Origin: Leptospira bouyouniensis
Lineage (GTDB): Bacteria > Spirochaetota > Leptospiria > Leptospirales > Leptospiraceae
Reading direction: 5' to 3'
DNA: 64,000 nt
NCBI RefSeq assembly: GCF_004769525.1
Contig: NZ_RQFT01000007.1
Location: forward strand, 1-64,000
Shown: one piece after another, positions 8,426-16,194 of the stretch
Numbering within the stretch: position 1 is the first letter of the stretch
Layout of the letters: each line of letters begins with the position of its first letter
The notes under the pieces: generated by a model
What the model was told of the DNA's origin: nothing
Seen by the model: only the letters and a program-made list of their open reading frames with translations
The model's database searches: none
Program-made: the position numbers and the translations under genes

Positions 8426-9355
8426 ATGATTCGAAAAAGTCTTTTGGCCTTTTTTGTGACTGCCATGTTGGCAACCCCAGTTCTTGCGAGTTCTGGTTCT
8501 TCTTCAAAACCACTTGCGGGAACTTACCCGATCGTTTTATCCCATGGTTTATTCGGTTGGGGTGAAAATTCAGGTGGTATCATTAGTATTGTAAATTATT
8601 GGGGTGGAACTGACGACTACCTAAGAAGCCAAGGTGCTACTGTTTATGCTCCTGCAAAAACAGCTGCCAACTCAAACGAAGTTCGCGCACAAGAACTCAA
8701 AGCCGCTATCTTAACGTATGCAGCAGCTACCAATTACTCTGGCAAATTCCATATCCTTGGACACTCCCAAGGTGGTCTCGATAGCCGTTATATGGTATCT
8801 AACTTAGGTTTATCAAGCCGAGTGGCTACTCTCACCACACTCAACACTCCTCATTACGGATCTCCTATTGCGGACATCATCAAAACGGTTCTACCTAGTT
8901 GGATCCAACCGTTTGTGGCAAGCATTGTAGAAACACTTGTCAAGATCGTTTATGGTGGTACAAACCAACAAAATGCACTCGCAGCACTTTCTTCTCTAAC
9001 AAAAGAAGGTTTGTCTTCCTTTAACTCTTACACACCAAATCGTTCTGGTGTTAAGTATTACTCTTACGGATCATACATCACACTTCCAGATTTAATCCAA
9101 CACCCTCTTATGGGAATTTTACACCCTGCTTGTGCAGCTGGTGGACTATTCCAAGGACAAGGAGCAACAAATGATGGGCTTGTTCCACTTTCTTCACAAA
9201 AATGGGGAACTTGGAAAGGTGGTCCTTCATATGGAATTTTAACAACTGGTGTAGACCACTTGCAAGTTTCGAACACATTACGTTCTGGAAGTTTCTGGTA
9301 CGATGTGGAAGGCTTTTATATGAATATGGCTTCTAACATGAAGGCGAATCAATAA
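8426..9355 (+). CDS. secreted triacylglycerol lipase (family I, foldase-dependent type)
   Basis: The 309-aa alpha/beta hydrolase has a signal peptide ending near ATPVLAS. The oxyanion segment is SHGLFGWGE (39-47) and the nucleophile elbow GHSQGGLDSRYM has S114. D250 (TNDGLVPLSS) and H278 (GVDHLQVS) complete the triad in the order and spacing of Pseudomonas family I lipases. The DGLVPLSS and DHL surroundings match the Ca-binding region of that family. Such lipases need a dedicated foldase, and the next gene encodes one. A strong AGAGGTGA ribosome site precedes the ATG, and a terminator follows. Expression is probably governed by the divergent TetR regulator. The substrate is likely long-chain glycerides. 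Confidence 0.93.
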   Translation: MIRKSLLAFFVTAMLATPVLASSGSSSKPLAGTYPIVLSHGLFGWGENSGGIISIVNYWGGTDDYLRSQGATVYAPAKTAANSNEVRAQELKAAILTYAAATNYSGKFHILGHSQGGLDSRYMVSNLGLSSRVATLTTLNTPHYGSPIADIIKTVLPSWIQPFVASIVETLVKIVYGGTNQQNALAALSSLTKEGLSSFNSYTPNRSGVKYYSYGSYITLPDLIQHPLMGILHPACAAGGLFQGQGATNDGLVPLSSQKWGTWKGGPSYGILTTGVDHLQVSNTLRSGSFWYDVEGFYMNMASNMKANQ

Positions 9356-9380
9356 TTCGAATCTGAAGTTTTTTTAGAAA

Positions 9381-9407
9381 ACCCAAGGATGTCCTTGGGT
9401 TTTTTTG
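9381..9407 (+). terminator. terminator between lipase and foldase genes
   Basis: ACCCAAGGA and TCCTTGGGT form a 9-bp stem with a two-base loop, followed by seven T. It would cap the lipase message and leave the foldase to read-through or its own promoter, giving more enzyme than chaperone. Confidence 0.85.
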
Positions 9408-9450
9408 TTTCCAGAAACAATTTTTCATCTTTTACTACTCTACAATCTCC

Positions 9451-10500
9451 ATGAATACAAAATACATTCGACCATTCAGTATCGGTCTTTTCGTTATCAT
9501 CATCTTATTTGTGATGTATCAATTCACAAAGTCTAATGAGTTTGGTTCTGCTAATGAAGAGAATCCAAATGACAAAGCGGAATCTTATTTTAGGACACAA
9601 AGTGATGGGTTTTCTGTGGATCCATTTTATTTAGAATCAGCAAAATCAATTTTTTCACCTGATGGCAATTTTCTAAAATTTGACGAAATTTTCGCCAAAG
9701 CAAGGTCAGGTGAATTAAATCTCATATCTGAATTGTGGAACCTAAGGCGCCAATGCCCAGAAGGGAGCACAAGAGAGCAGTGTCACGAATACATCAAAGC
9801 ATTTATCCAAAATCAATATTCTGGGGAAGATGCCAAAAAACTTTTAAACTTACTCACAAATTATTTGAAATATGAAGAAGCTATGGTCCAACTCGATCCA
9901 AGTTCCAAGTCTTATACAAACGCCGAAAGATACGAACAAATCAAACAACTTAGAAGGAAGTTTTTTGCAAAGGAAGATGCAGAACTGATTTTTGGATTAG
10001 AAGAAGCCACTGCTGATTTTAGTTTTAACCGAAAGAATTTTTTAGATGAAACTAAAAATCTAAAAGCAGACGAACGAATCCGATTGTACGAAGACTTTCG
10101 AAAAAAGACATTTGGACCTTATTACAATGCAGTTGTTAGCAGGGAACCTCAGTATGATAAATTTGAAACTGAAATGGACCTTCGCCAAAACGAACTTTCT
10201 AAACTATCAGGTTCAGAACGTGATAACAAGGAACGAGAAGTACGTATCCGTTATTTTGGAAAAGACGGAAATGAACGAATGGAAAAAGTTCTGAAGGAAA
10301 TCAAAGAAGAAGAAGAAAAAATCTCTAAACTTGAAATAGATGAAACAAACTATCTCAAAAACAATCCAAATCTTTCCGATTCAGAAAAAGAAAAAAAGTT
10401 AATGGAACTTCGCATCAAAACTTTAGGAAGTAAGGAACTCGCTGAAGAATATATAAGAAGATTGGAGTATGAAAAAACACTTAAAAATTCCGGGAATTAG
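9451..10500 (+). CDS. lipase-specific foldase (lipase chaperone)
   Basis: The 349-aa protein has one N-terminal membrane anchor (about residues 9-25) and a long, mostly helical, highly charged periplasmic part, as in the steric chaperones LifO/Lif. The family motif is visible as LRRKFFAKEDAELIFGLEE (168-186), followed by the second-lobe repeats with RKKTFG and IRYFGKDG / RIKTLGSKE units. Foldases hold the unfolded lipase on the periplasmic side of the inner membrane until it is secretion-competent. Position directly after the lipase supports the pairing. Its last 32 bases overlap the start of lnt. The overall sequence is diverged from proteobacterial foldases, so partner specificity should be considered likely, not shown. 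Confidence 0.85.
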   Translation: MNTKYIRPFSIGLFVIIILFVMYQFTKSNEFGSANEENPNDKAESYFRTQSDGFSVDPFYLESAKSIFSPDGNFLKFDEIFAKARSGELNLISELWNLRRQCPEGSTREQCHEYIKAFIQNQYSGEDAKKLLNLLTNYLKYEEAMVQLDPSSKSYTNAERYEQIKQLRRKFFAKEDAELIFGLEEATADFSFNRKNFLDETKNLKADERIRLYEDFRKKTFGPYYNAVVSREPQYDKFETEMDLRQNELSKLSGSERDNKEREVRIRYFGKDGNERMEKVLKEIKEEEEKISKLEIDETNYLKNNPNLSDSEKEKKLMELRIKTLGSKELAEEYIRRLEYEKTLKNSGN

Positions 10501-12091
10501 TTCTCCTTTCACCTTCCTTCTACTTGCTGCGATTTTTTTTGCACTTTCGTTAGAACCTTTCGGTTTTGCCACCGCAGGGTTCTTGTGTTTATTTTTTTTG
10601 TTACTGGTCACAAAAGAAATCATAAAAGAGGGCAGATTATTTCATTCAATTGTATATACAGTTGTATTCTCATTTTTTGTAACCTGCACTACATTTTATT
10701 GGATGGGGAATGCAATCCGAAACATCACAGGGCATGGTCTTGTGATCTCATCCTTACTCTTTTTGTTATACGGTTTTTTTTCTTTCTATAAAATAGGAAT
10801 TATTTTCATCGGATCCTTCTTTTTTAAGAAATACCGTTTGGTATCAGAGACCAAATTTTATCTCTTTATTTTCCCATCCCTATTTTTGATTTCTGATTGG
10901 ATCTCTCCAATGGTATTCCCCGTATATTGGGGTGATTTGTTTCGAAACCAGATCCTTTGGCGCCAAATGGCAAGGTTTGGTATTGAAGTATTAGGACTTG
11001 TATCCGTATTATCTGTTTCTTTATTCTATTTGATGGTTGTCAGAAAAGAATATAAATGGAAACAAACTTATTTATATCTGGCTCCTATATTTTTTATTTT
11101 TTCAGGAAACCTTTACTTTTTAGCTGAAACAATTCCACCTGAAAAAGCCATACATTTGGTTTTACTACAACCAAACACACCATATGCGAAAAATAAAATC
11201 CGTGAAGATTTTGATTTTATGACTAAAACCATCCAAGGTGTTTTTAACCTAGGTGAAGAAGCAATACGGAATGCACCAAAACCAATCGATGCAATTCTTT
11301 TACCAGAATCTTCCATTCCATTTTTAGGAACCTTACCATCAAAAAATCCCAACTCAACTTATAGCAAAAGTTTTGTGGATATAACTGAAGCACTCGTTCA
11401 ACTTTCCAATGCATCATTAGTTTTTAATGAACTTGTATGGGACGAAGGTTCCAGAAATTCGTTTAGTCTTTTAAAACCGGTAACATTAAACACCGAAAGA
11501 CGTTATAAACATATCCTTTTGCCATTTGGCGAATATCTGCCTTTTGAAAACCAAATCCCACTGCTTAGATCTCTTTTCCCAGAAGTGAGTCATCACATCT
11601 CAGGAAGTGAATTTGGATCTCAAGTCATCAAAACAAAATCAGGAGAATCTGTAAGTTTCACGCCCCTGATCTGTTATGAAGTTTTATATCCTGAATTGGT
11701 TCGGAAGATGATCTTACACTCACCATCGGAACTCACCATCAATCTCACAAATGACTCTTGGTTTGAAAGTTTTACTGAAACAAAACAACACGCTGGTGCA
11801 GGAAGATTACGAGCGATTGAGTCTGGCAGACCTTTTGTTCGAGCGGCTGTTTCAGGGCTGAGTTCAGCATATGATCCTTGGGGAAGGGACATGATGGGTG
11901 AACTTCCGATCTTTCAAAAAGCCATTGGATACTTGGATGTGATGACCGTTTCTCATGATCGAGAAACACCTTATTTAAAATTTGGACCTTATCCATGGAG
12001 GGTATTGGCTGTTTTTGGCTTATTTTTTCTATTTTTCACGAGTCCTAGAGCTTTCGACTCTCATAAAAAGAAAAATGAAATTGAAATTTAG
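10469..12091 (+). CDS. lnt: apolipoprotein N-acyltransferase
   Basis: Lnt adds the third acyl chain to the N-terminal cysteine of lipoproteins on the periplasmic face of the inner membrane. The 540-aa protein has about seven N-terminal membrane segments (GISSPFTFLLLAAIF; LEPFGFATAG is a family hallmark). A nitrilase domain follows with all catalytic residues in place: E280 (LLPESS), K347 (RRYKHILLPFGE), E355 and C402 (LICYEVLYPELV). A GGAG ribosome site lies just before the ATG, which falls inside the 3' end of the foldase gene, so the two are translationally linked. A small hypothetical gene follows 25 bases on. Confidence 0.95.
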   Translation: MKKHLKIPGISSPFTFLLLAAIFFALSLEPFGFATAGFLCLFFLLLVTKEIIKEGRLFHSIVYTVVFSFFVTCTTFYWMGNAIRNITGHGLVISSLLFLLYGFFSFYKIGIIFIGSFFFKKYRLVSETKFYLFIFPSLFLISDWISPMVFPVYWGDLFRNQILWRQMARFGIEVLGLVSVLSVSLFYLMVVRKEYKWKQTYLYLAPIFFIFSGNLYFLAETIPPEKAIHLVLLQPNTPYAKNKIREDFDFMTKTIQGVFNLGEEAIRNAPKPIDAILLPESSIPFLGTLPSKNPNSTYSKSFVDITEALVQLSNASLVFNELVWDEGSRNSFSLLKPVTLNTERRYKHILLPFGEYLPFENQIPLLRSLFPEVSHHISGSEFGSQVIKTKSGESVSFTPLICYEVLYPELVRKMILHSPSELTINLTNDSWFESFTETKQHAGAGRLRAIESGRPFVRAAVSGLSSAYDPWGRDMMGELPIFQKAIGYLDVMTVSHDRETPYLKFGPYPWRVLAVFGLFFLFFTSPRAFDSHKKKNEIEI

Positions 12092-12116
12092 CATAGGATA
12101 GAAAGGCTATTCGAAT

Positions 12117-12413
12117 ATGGAATGGGAAAAAATACTTCGCGATGCGGTCAAAGAAAACTCAATTAAGGAGTTGTATCTGAGAAAGGTACCATCGTTAAAG
12201 ACTTGCGAAGATTGGAATAAAGTTGTCGAAGTGGGTACTGTAGACCACAAAACTAAGTATGCATACTATAAAGGTGGACTTGTGAAATACGGAGAAAGAT
12301 TGTTCTTTGTCACACAAGAAAGATTGGATGCTGTTTCTCCATTTCGCAAATGGGATTTTAAGAGCAAAATCAAAGTCACTGATCCAGAATTGACGGTTGG
12401 CGAAAAAAAATAA
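12117..12413 (+). CDS. conserved small hypothetical protein
   Basis: This 98-aa soluble, charged protein has no signal peptide, membrane segment or recognised motif. It is rich in Lys, Glu and aromatic residues. Visible segments are WEKILRDAVKENSIKELYLRK and KYGERLFFVTQERLD, which alternate helix and strand. It lies 25 bases after lnt and is followed within 60 bases by a strong terminator, so it is probably the last gene of the foldase-lnt transcript. Codon use is like its neighbours. I cannot assign a function. Confidence 0.65.
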   Translation: MEWEKILRDAVKENSIKELYLRKVPSLKTCEDWNKVVEVGTVDHKTKYAYYKGGLVKYGERLFFVTQERLDAVSPFRKWDFKSKIKVTDPELTVGEKK

Positions 12414-12466
12414 GCCAGTGATACCAAAATACTTGATTTGCCACCCCGACACGATGGTAAAAAAAA

Positions 12467-12492
12467 GACCAACAAACGTTGGTCTTTTTTTT
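12467..12492 (+). terminator. terminator after the foldase-lnt unit
   Basis: GACCAAC, loop AAAC and GTTGGTC make a 7-bp stem (12467-12484) followed by eight or more T. An A run precedes it, so it could also serve the convergent gene whose stop lies about 50 bases further. Confidence 0.88.
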
Positions 12493-12541
12493 TGAATGGT
12501 TCTAATGAAAAACAACAACAAATGGGAATTTGTTTTTGGTG

Positions 12542-14542
12542 TTATCGATTCAATCGAATGATCATATTGAGCTTTTCCGCAATGGCTATCACTTCCATCA
12601 CTTTTGATTTTTCAATGATGATACCTGTTGGACTCACTTCTTCTAATACAAACTTTTTGCCTTTGATCTGACCCAGTAGGAGTTCCATCACTTGTGAATC
12701 TTTGGTTCTAAGTAAGACTGAATCTTCGGTGATGGTTACAATTGGTAAATTGTTACCCCAATCATCCAGTAAGAAGAGTAAATTTTGTGCAAGTTCTGCT
12801 TTCGAAGACTCTCTTAAAAAATGAACAAACGTTTCTTTGTCATACCCAAGTAAAATTCCTAATTGGAAACTATCTTTTGTCAGTAAAAAAGTATAAACTC
12901 TGTCATAGTCTTTAAGCTCACAAAATGCTTTGAGTAAGTGAATGCCATGTAAGGAAACTCTATCAGGGAATGCGATGATAGAAAAGTCAGGGTTGATGGT
13001 AATTCCACCCTTTTCCGTCACTGTCACTAATGCTTCGTGGTTGAAGTAATGGAGTCCTAGTTCCGATAAACTCAAATTCCTTTGAGGGTATTCTACTTCA
13101 ATGAGACCAAAGAGTTGTAAGTAAAAAATGGCAGAAATGATTTCCTTTCGGAGATCCGCCAAATCCTCTTCATAGGTTTTGATTTGGAAGGTAGGTGAAA
13201 AAACCAAATGGTCACGGATAATATGTGAAAAAATCACAGAGGTATTGATTTTTCCATGAGCCATAATGAGTTTCACTGTTTTGTCCAATATTCCCTTTTC
13301 ATAAAAAGGTACTTCAGTCGCTGTGAAAACTTCTGGAGGGTTTAACCTACGAGTCCTTGCTTCATTCACTTCGTGAATCACAAGTTTCATAATCTCAAAA
13401 ATATCTTTCTTAAGAAACTCATCTGTTTCTTGGATGAGAATTACATTTTCTCCCTTTATATCTACATAACCTAACAGTTTTAAGATGGGGAGTATGAGTT
13501 CAATTTGATAAACTTGACTTTTTTCAGGGAAAATTTCAATGTCAGGGGATAAAAGTTCAGTTTCAGTTCTTTTATGATCTGCTTGTTTGATTTTTCCTGA
13601 TTTTGCAAGGTTCAAACCTTTTCTTGAAATATAAGAAATGAGTTTTTTTACGTTTAAGAAAAAATCGAGGCCGTTCGCAGAAATTTTTTCCTGGCGAACA
13701 CGAGTTCCCTTTTTCACTGGAGGTAAAATAGGTGAAAACTGTAAATGGTCGAGAATTTCTTTTGGGATGACAATCACTCGAATGAATTTGTCTTCCACAT
13801 AATACAAATCACGAACCAAGTGAAGCGCTGTTAGGTGAGGAATTGATTGTTCAAACTTCCCACGGTTTACGGTAATATAATTGCGAATGGTTTCTGCTTC
13901 AATCACACCACCATGGATATAAATTTGGTGTAAAACATCTTTATCGAAGTCAGAGAGTTCATCGATTAACTTTTGTAAAAACTCAGCACTGAGTGCGTGT
14001 TTTAAAAAGGTATCAATGTGTTCCCCTTTTTTGACACCAACGGCTTCTTTCCATTCTTCTGGAAGTTCCGCAAGAGTCGCTTTGTGAAGGGATTTTTCTA
14101 TCGAATACTTAAACTTCTCACCTTTTGGGTTTGTTTCTACTTTAATGAGTTTTTGGTATTCATCATAAGTATGGTATTTATCTAAATTATTTGTAAGGCG
14201 TTCTCGATTTTTTCTTTGGTATAAAAGATAATACTTTCGAAGGACATTTAATTCCATCTCCACGTTGATTGGTGGGATATTTACCTTTCTCGAAATTTCT
14301 CCAAGAGTCATCACACCTTTATTTTTCAAAATGGATGTCAGGATGTTCACTTGCAAAGGTGTGAACTTTTCCAAAACACCTTTGAGGTAAAATTCGTTTT
14401 GGAAGATTTCCATGAGACCCAAAATGGTCGATTTTTTGTCCTTTCCTGGGATCTTTTGGATGTTCCAAAGATTTGCGATTTTTTTGATCTCGTTGAGATC
14501 GAGTTTCTCTAACTCTTGGTACAGGACAGTTTCTTGGCTCAT
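12542..14542 (-). CDS. helicase-associated-domain protein without a helicase motor
   Basis: This 666-aa protein starts with a SAP-like helix pair ([31 protein letters not shown]), followed by winged-helix-like segments ([32 protein letters not shown]). Near residue 500 the stretch [19 protein letters not shown], followed by [23 protein letters not shown], resembles the domain found at the edge of XPB/Ssl2-type helicases in bacteria (Helicase_C_3). I see no Walker A or DEAH motif, so there is no motor. No membrane segment is visible. A DNA-binding or regulatory role is inferred. It stands alone between a terminator and the divergent UbiB-like gene. Confidence 0.6.
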   Translation of the reverse strand: MSQETVLYQELEKLDLNEIKKIANLWNIQKIPGKDKKSTILGLMEIFQNEFYLKGVLEKFTPLQVNILTSILKNKGVMTLGEISRKVNIPPINVEMELNVLRKYYLLYQRKNRERLTNNLDKYHTYDEYQKLIKVETNPKGEKFKYSIEKSLHKATLAELPEEWKEAVGVKKGEHIDTFLKHALSAEFLQKLIDELSDFDKDVLHQIYIHGGVIEAETIRNYITVNRGKFEQSIPHLTALHLVRDLYYVEDKFIRVIVIPKEILDHLQFSPILPPVKKGTRVRQEKISANGLDFFLNVKKLISYISRKGLNLAKSGKIKQADHKRTETELLSPDIEIFPEKSQVYQIELILPILKLLGYVDIKGENVILIQETDEFLKKDIFEIMKLVIHEVNEARTRRLNPPEVFTATEVPFYEKGILDKTVKLIMAHGKINTSVIFSHIIRDHLVFSPTFQIKTYEEDLADLRKEIISAIFYLQLFGLIEVEYPQRNLSLSELGLHYFNHEALVTVTEKGGITINPDFSIIAFPDRVSLHGIHLLKAFCELKDYDRVYTFLLTKDSFQLGILLGYDKETFVHFLRESSKAELAQNLLFLLDDWGNNLPIVTITEDSVLLRTKDSQVMELLLGQIKGKKFVLEEVSPTGIIIEKSKVMEVIAIAEKLNMIIRLNR

Positions 14543-14657
14543 GGGTGCGATTTGATAAGTTTTTGGTTGGGACCTATTCCTGCAACTCTATTTCAATTGT
14601 AAGCTCGGAGTCCATTTTGTCGTTTCCAAACCCCATTTGCGTCCCAAATTAGGGTTT

Positions 14658-15962
14658 ATGGACTCATTTTCAGAGATTGTCTCTTTCGGTCTCCACTCAA
14701 GTCTGCGGGTGGCACATTCCAGTTTTGTATTCTCAACAAGACTACTCGGAATTTTAGCAAAACTTGCGAAAGGAGAACCAAACCACAGAGAAATCGCCAT
14801 CTCACTTCGCGAAGCATTCTCTCAATTGGGCGCCACCTATATCAAACTAGGCCAATTCATTGCCAGTGCTCCCTCTCTCTTCCCAATTGAATATGTAGAA
14901 GAAATGCAGGCATGTCTAGACTCTGTCAGACCGGTTCAATTCCGGGAAATTAAATCTTCTGTGGAACGAGAACTTGGAGGAAAGCTGGAATCATTATTCC
15001 ATAGTTTCGAAGAAACACCTTTAGCATCTGCTTCGATTGCCCAAGTCCATGCAGCTGTCACAAAAGAAGGATTGGATGTAGTGGTGAAAGTACAAAGACC
15101 AGATGTCCACCTAACTTTGAAAACCGACATGCAGATTTTAGGAATTCTCACAAAAGTATTAGAGATCATAGCACCTGAATTTAAAAAATCAGGACTCACT
15201 GCAATGTTCCAAGAATTCCAAATTTCGATCTTACAAGAAATTGATTTCATCCAAGAAGCCAAAAACATAGAGGAGTTTGAAGCTTACCTTTTGAAGGCAA
15301 AGGAAACACGAGCCCGTGTGCCACGTGTCTATCATACACTTTCATCAAAAAAAGTTCTAACAATGGAAAGATTTTACGGAGTTCCTATTACTGATGAAAA
15401 AGGATTAAAACAATTCACAGACAACCCAAGGAAAATACTCAGTGATGCCCTTGAGATATGGTTCTCATCTTTATCCAACCAAGGATTTTTCCATGCTGAT
15501 GTCCATGCAGGGAATTTGATGATCCTTAAAGATGGTAACATTGGTTTTATCGATTTTGGAATTGTAGGAAGGATCTCACCTAAAATTTGGCGAGGGCTTA
15601 TGCTTTTCACACAAGGAATTGGGATTGGTGAACCTACACTCGTTGCCAAAGGTCTTGTCGAAATGGATTCAACAGATAGTGGTGTGAACCCTACTTTACT
15701 GGCAAAAGAATTGGATTCGGTATTTAACGAATTAGAGTCTGTATATGTACATTTAACAGAAAACGAAATGTTTGATGAATCCAAAGTGAATCGAATTATG
15801 TTCGATATGAAGGAAATTGCCGAAAAAAATGGATTAAAAATCCCAAGGGAATTTGCTCTCCTCATGAAACAAATGTTATACTTTGACAGATACGTAAAAT
15901 CAATGGCTCCAGAAATCAATTTGTTTCGTGACTCTCAAAACTTTGTCATAGGAAAAACATGA
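14658..15962 (+). CDS. ABC1/UbiB-family atypical kinase-like protein
   Basis: The 434-aa protein has the full ABC1 signature: the KLGQ motif (ATYIKLGQFIAS, K about 63), ASASIAQVHAA in place of the glycine-rich loop, VVVKVQRP with the catalytic-loop lysine, QEIDFIQEA (ExD), HADVHAGNLM and IDFGIVGRI. UbiB proteins are ATPases that help handle ubiquinone precursors or other membrane lipids. The ATG at 14658 has AGGG just upstream; a TTG seven codons earlier is possible. The stop overlaps the feoA start (ATGA), so this protein is translationally coupled to the iron uptake genes, an unusual partnership. Confidence 0.9.
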   Translation: MDSFSEIVSFGLHSSLRVAHSSFVFSTRLLGILAKLAKGEPNHREIAISLREAFSQLGATYIKLGQFIASAPSLFPIEYVEEMQACLDSVRPVQFREIKSSVERELGGKLESLFHSFEETPLASASIAQVHAAVTKEGLDVVVKVQRPDVHLTLKTDMQILGILTKVLEIIAPEFKKSGLTAMFQEFQISILQEIDFIQEAKNIEEFEAYLLKAKETRARVPRVYHTLSSKKVLTMERFYGVPITDEKGLKQFTDNPRKILSDALEIWFSSLSNQGFFHADVHAGNLMILKDGNIGFIDFGIVGRISPKIWRGLMLFTQGIGIGEPTLVAKGLVEMDSTDSGVNPTLLAKELDSVFNELESVYVHLTENEMFDESKVNRIMFDMKEIAEKNGLKIPREFALLMKQMLYFDRYVKSMAPEINLFRDSQNFVIGKT

Positions 15963-16192
15963 CTTTATTCGATTTAAATGAAGGAGATTCGGCAGAAATT
16001 GTTTCCATCAATATGGACAAACTACCAAAGCCGATGCTTACGGAACTTTTGGAGCTAGGATTTTTTCCTGGTGCAAAAATCCTTTTAAAAACTAAATCAG
16101 TGATTCTTGGCAAGCTGATCTGTACACTAGGTGGGACCACCATCGGTTTACGTATGAAAGATGGAGAAGCAATTTTACTTAAAACCACTTAA
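15959..16192 (+). CDS. feoA: ferrous iron transport protein A
   Basis: This 77-aa SH3-like FeoA domain protein shows the typical MTLFDLNEGDSAEIVSI start, ELLELGFFPGAKILL in the middle and GKLICTLGGTTIGLRMKDGEAILL at the end. FeoA is a small cytoplasmic partner of the FeoB transporter. It starts within the UbiB-like gene stop and ends two bases before the feoB start. No FeoC gene is present, as is usual outside the gamma-proteobacteria. Confidence 0.93.
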   Translation: MTLFDLNEGDSAEIVSINMDKLPKPMLTELLELGFFPGAKILLKTKSVILGKLICTLGGTTIGLRMKDGEAILLKTT

Positions 16193-16194
16193 CG

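Noticed and set aside
15374..15919. 181-codon antisense frame within the UbiB-like gene
   Set aside because: Composition is that of a complementary shadow; the sense gene has all ABC1 motifs.
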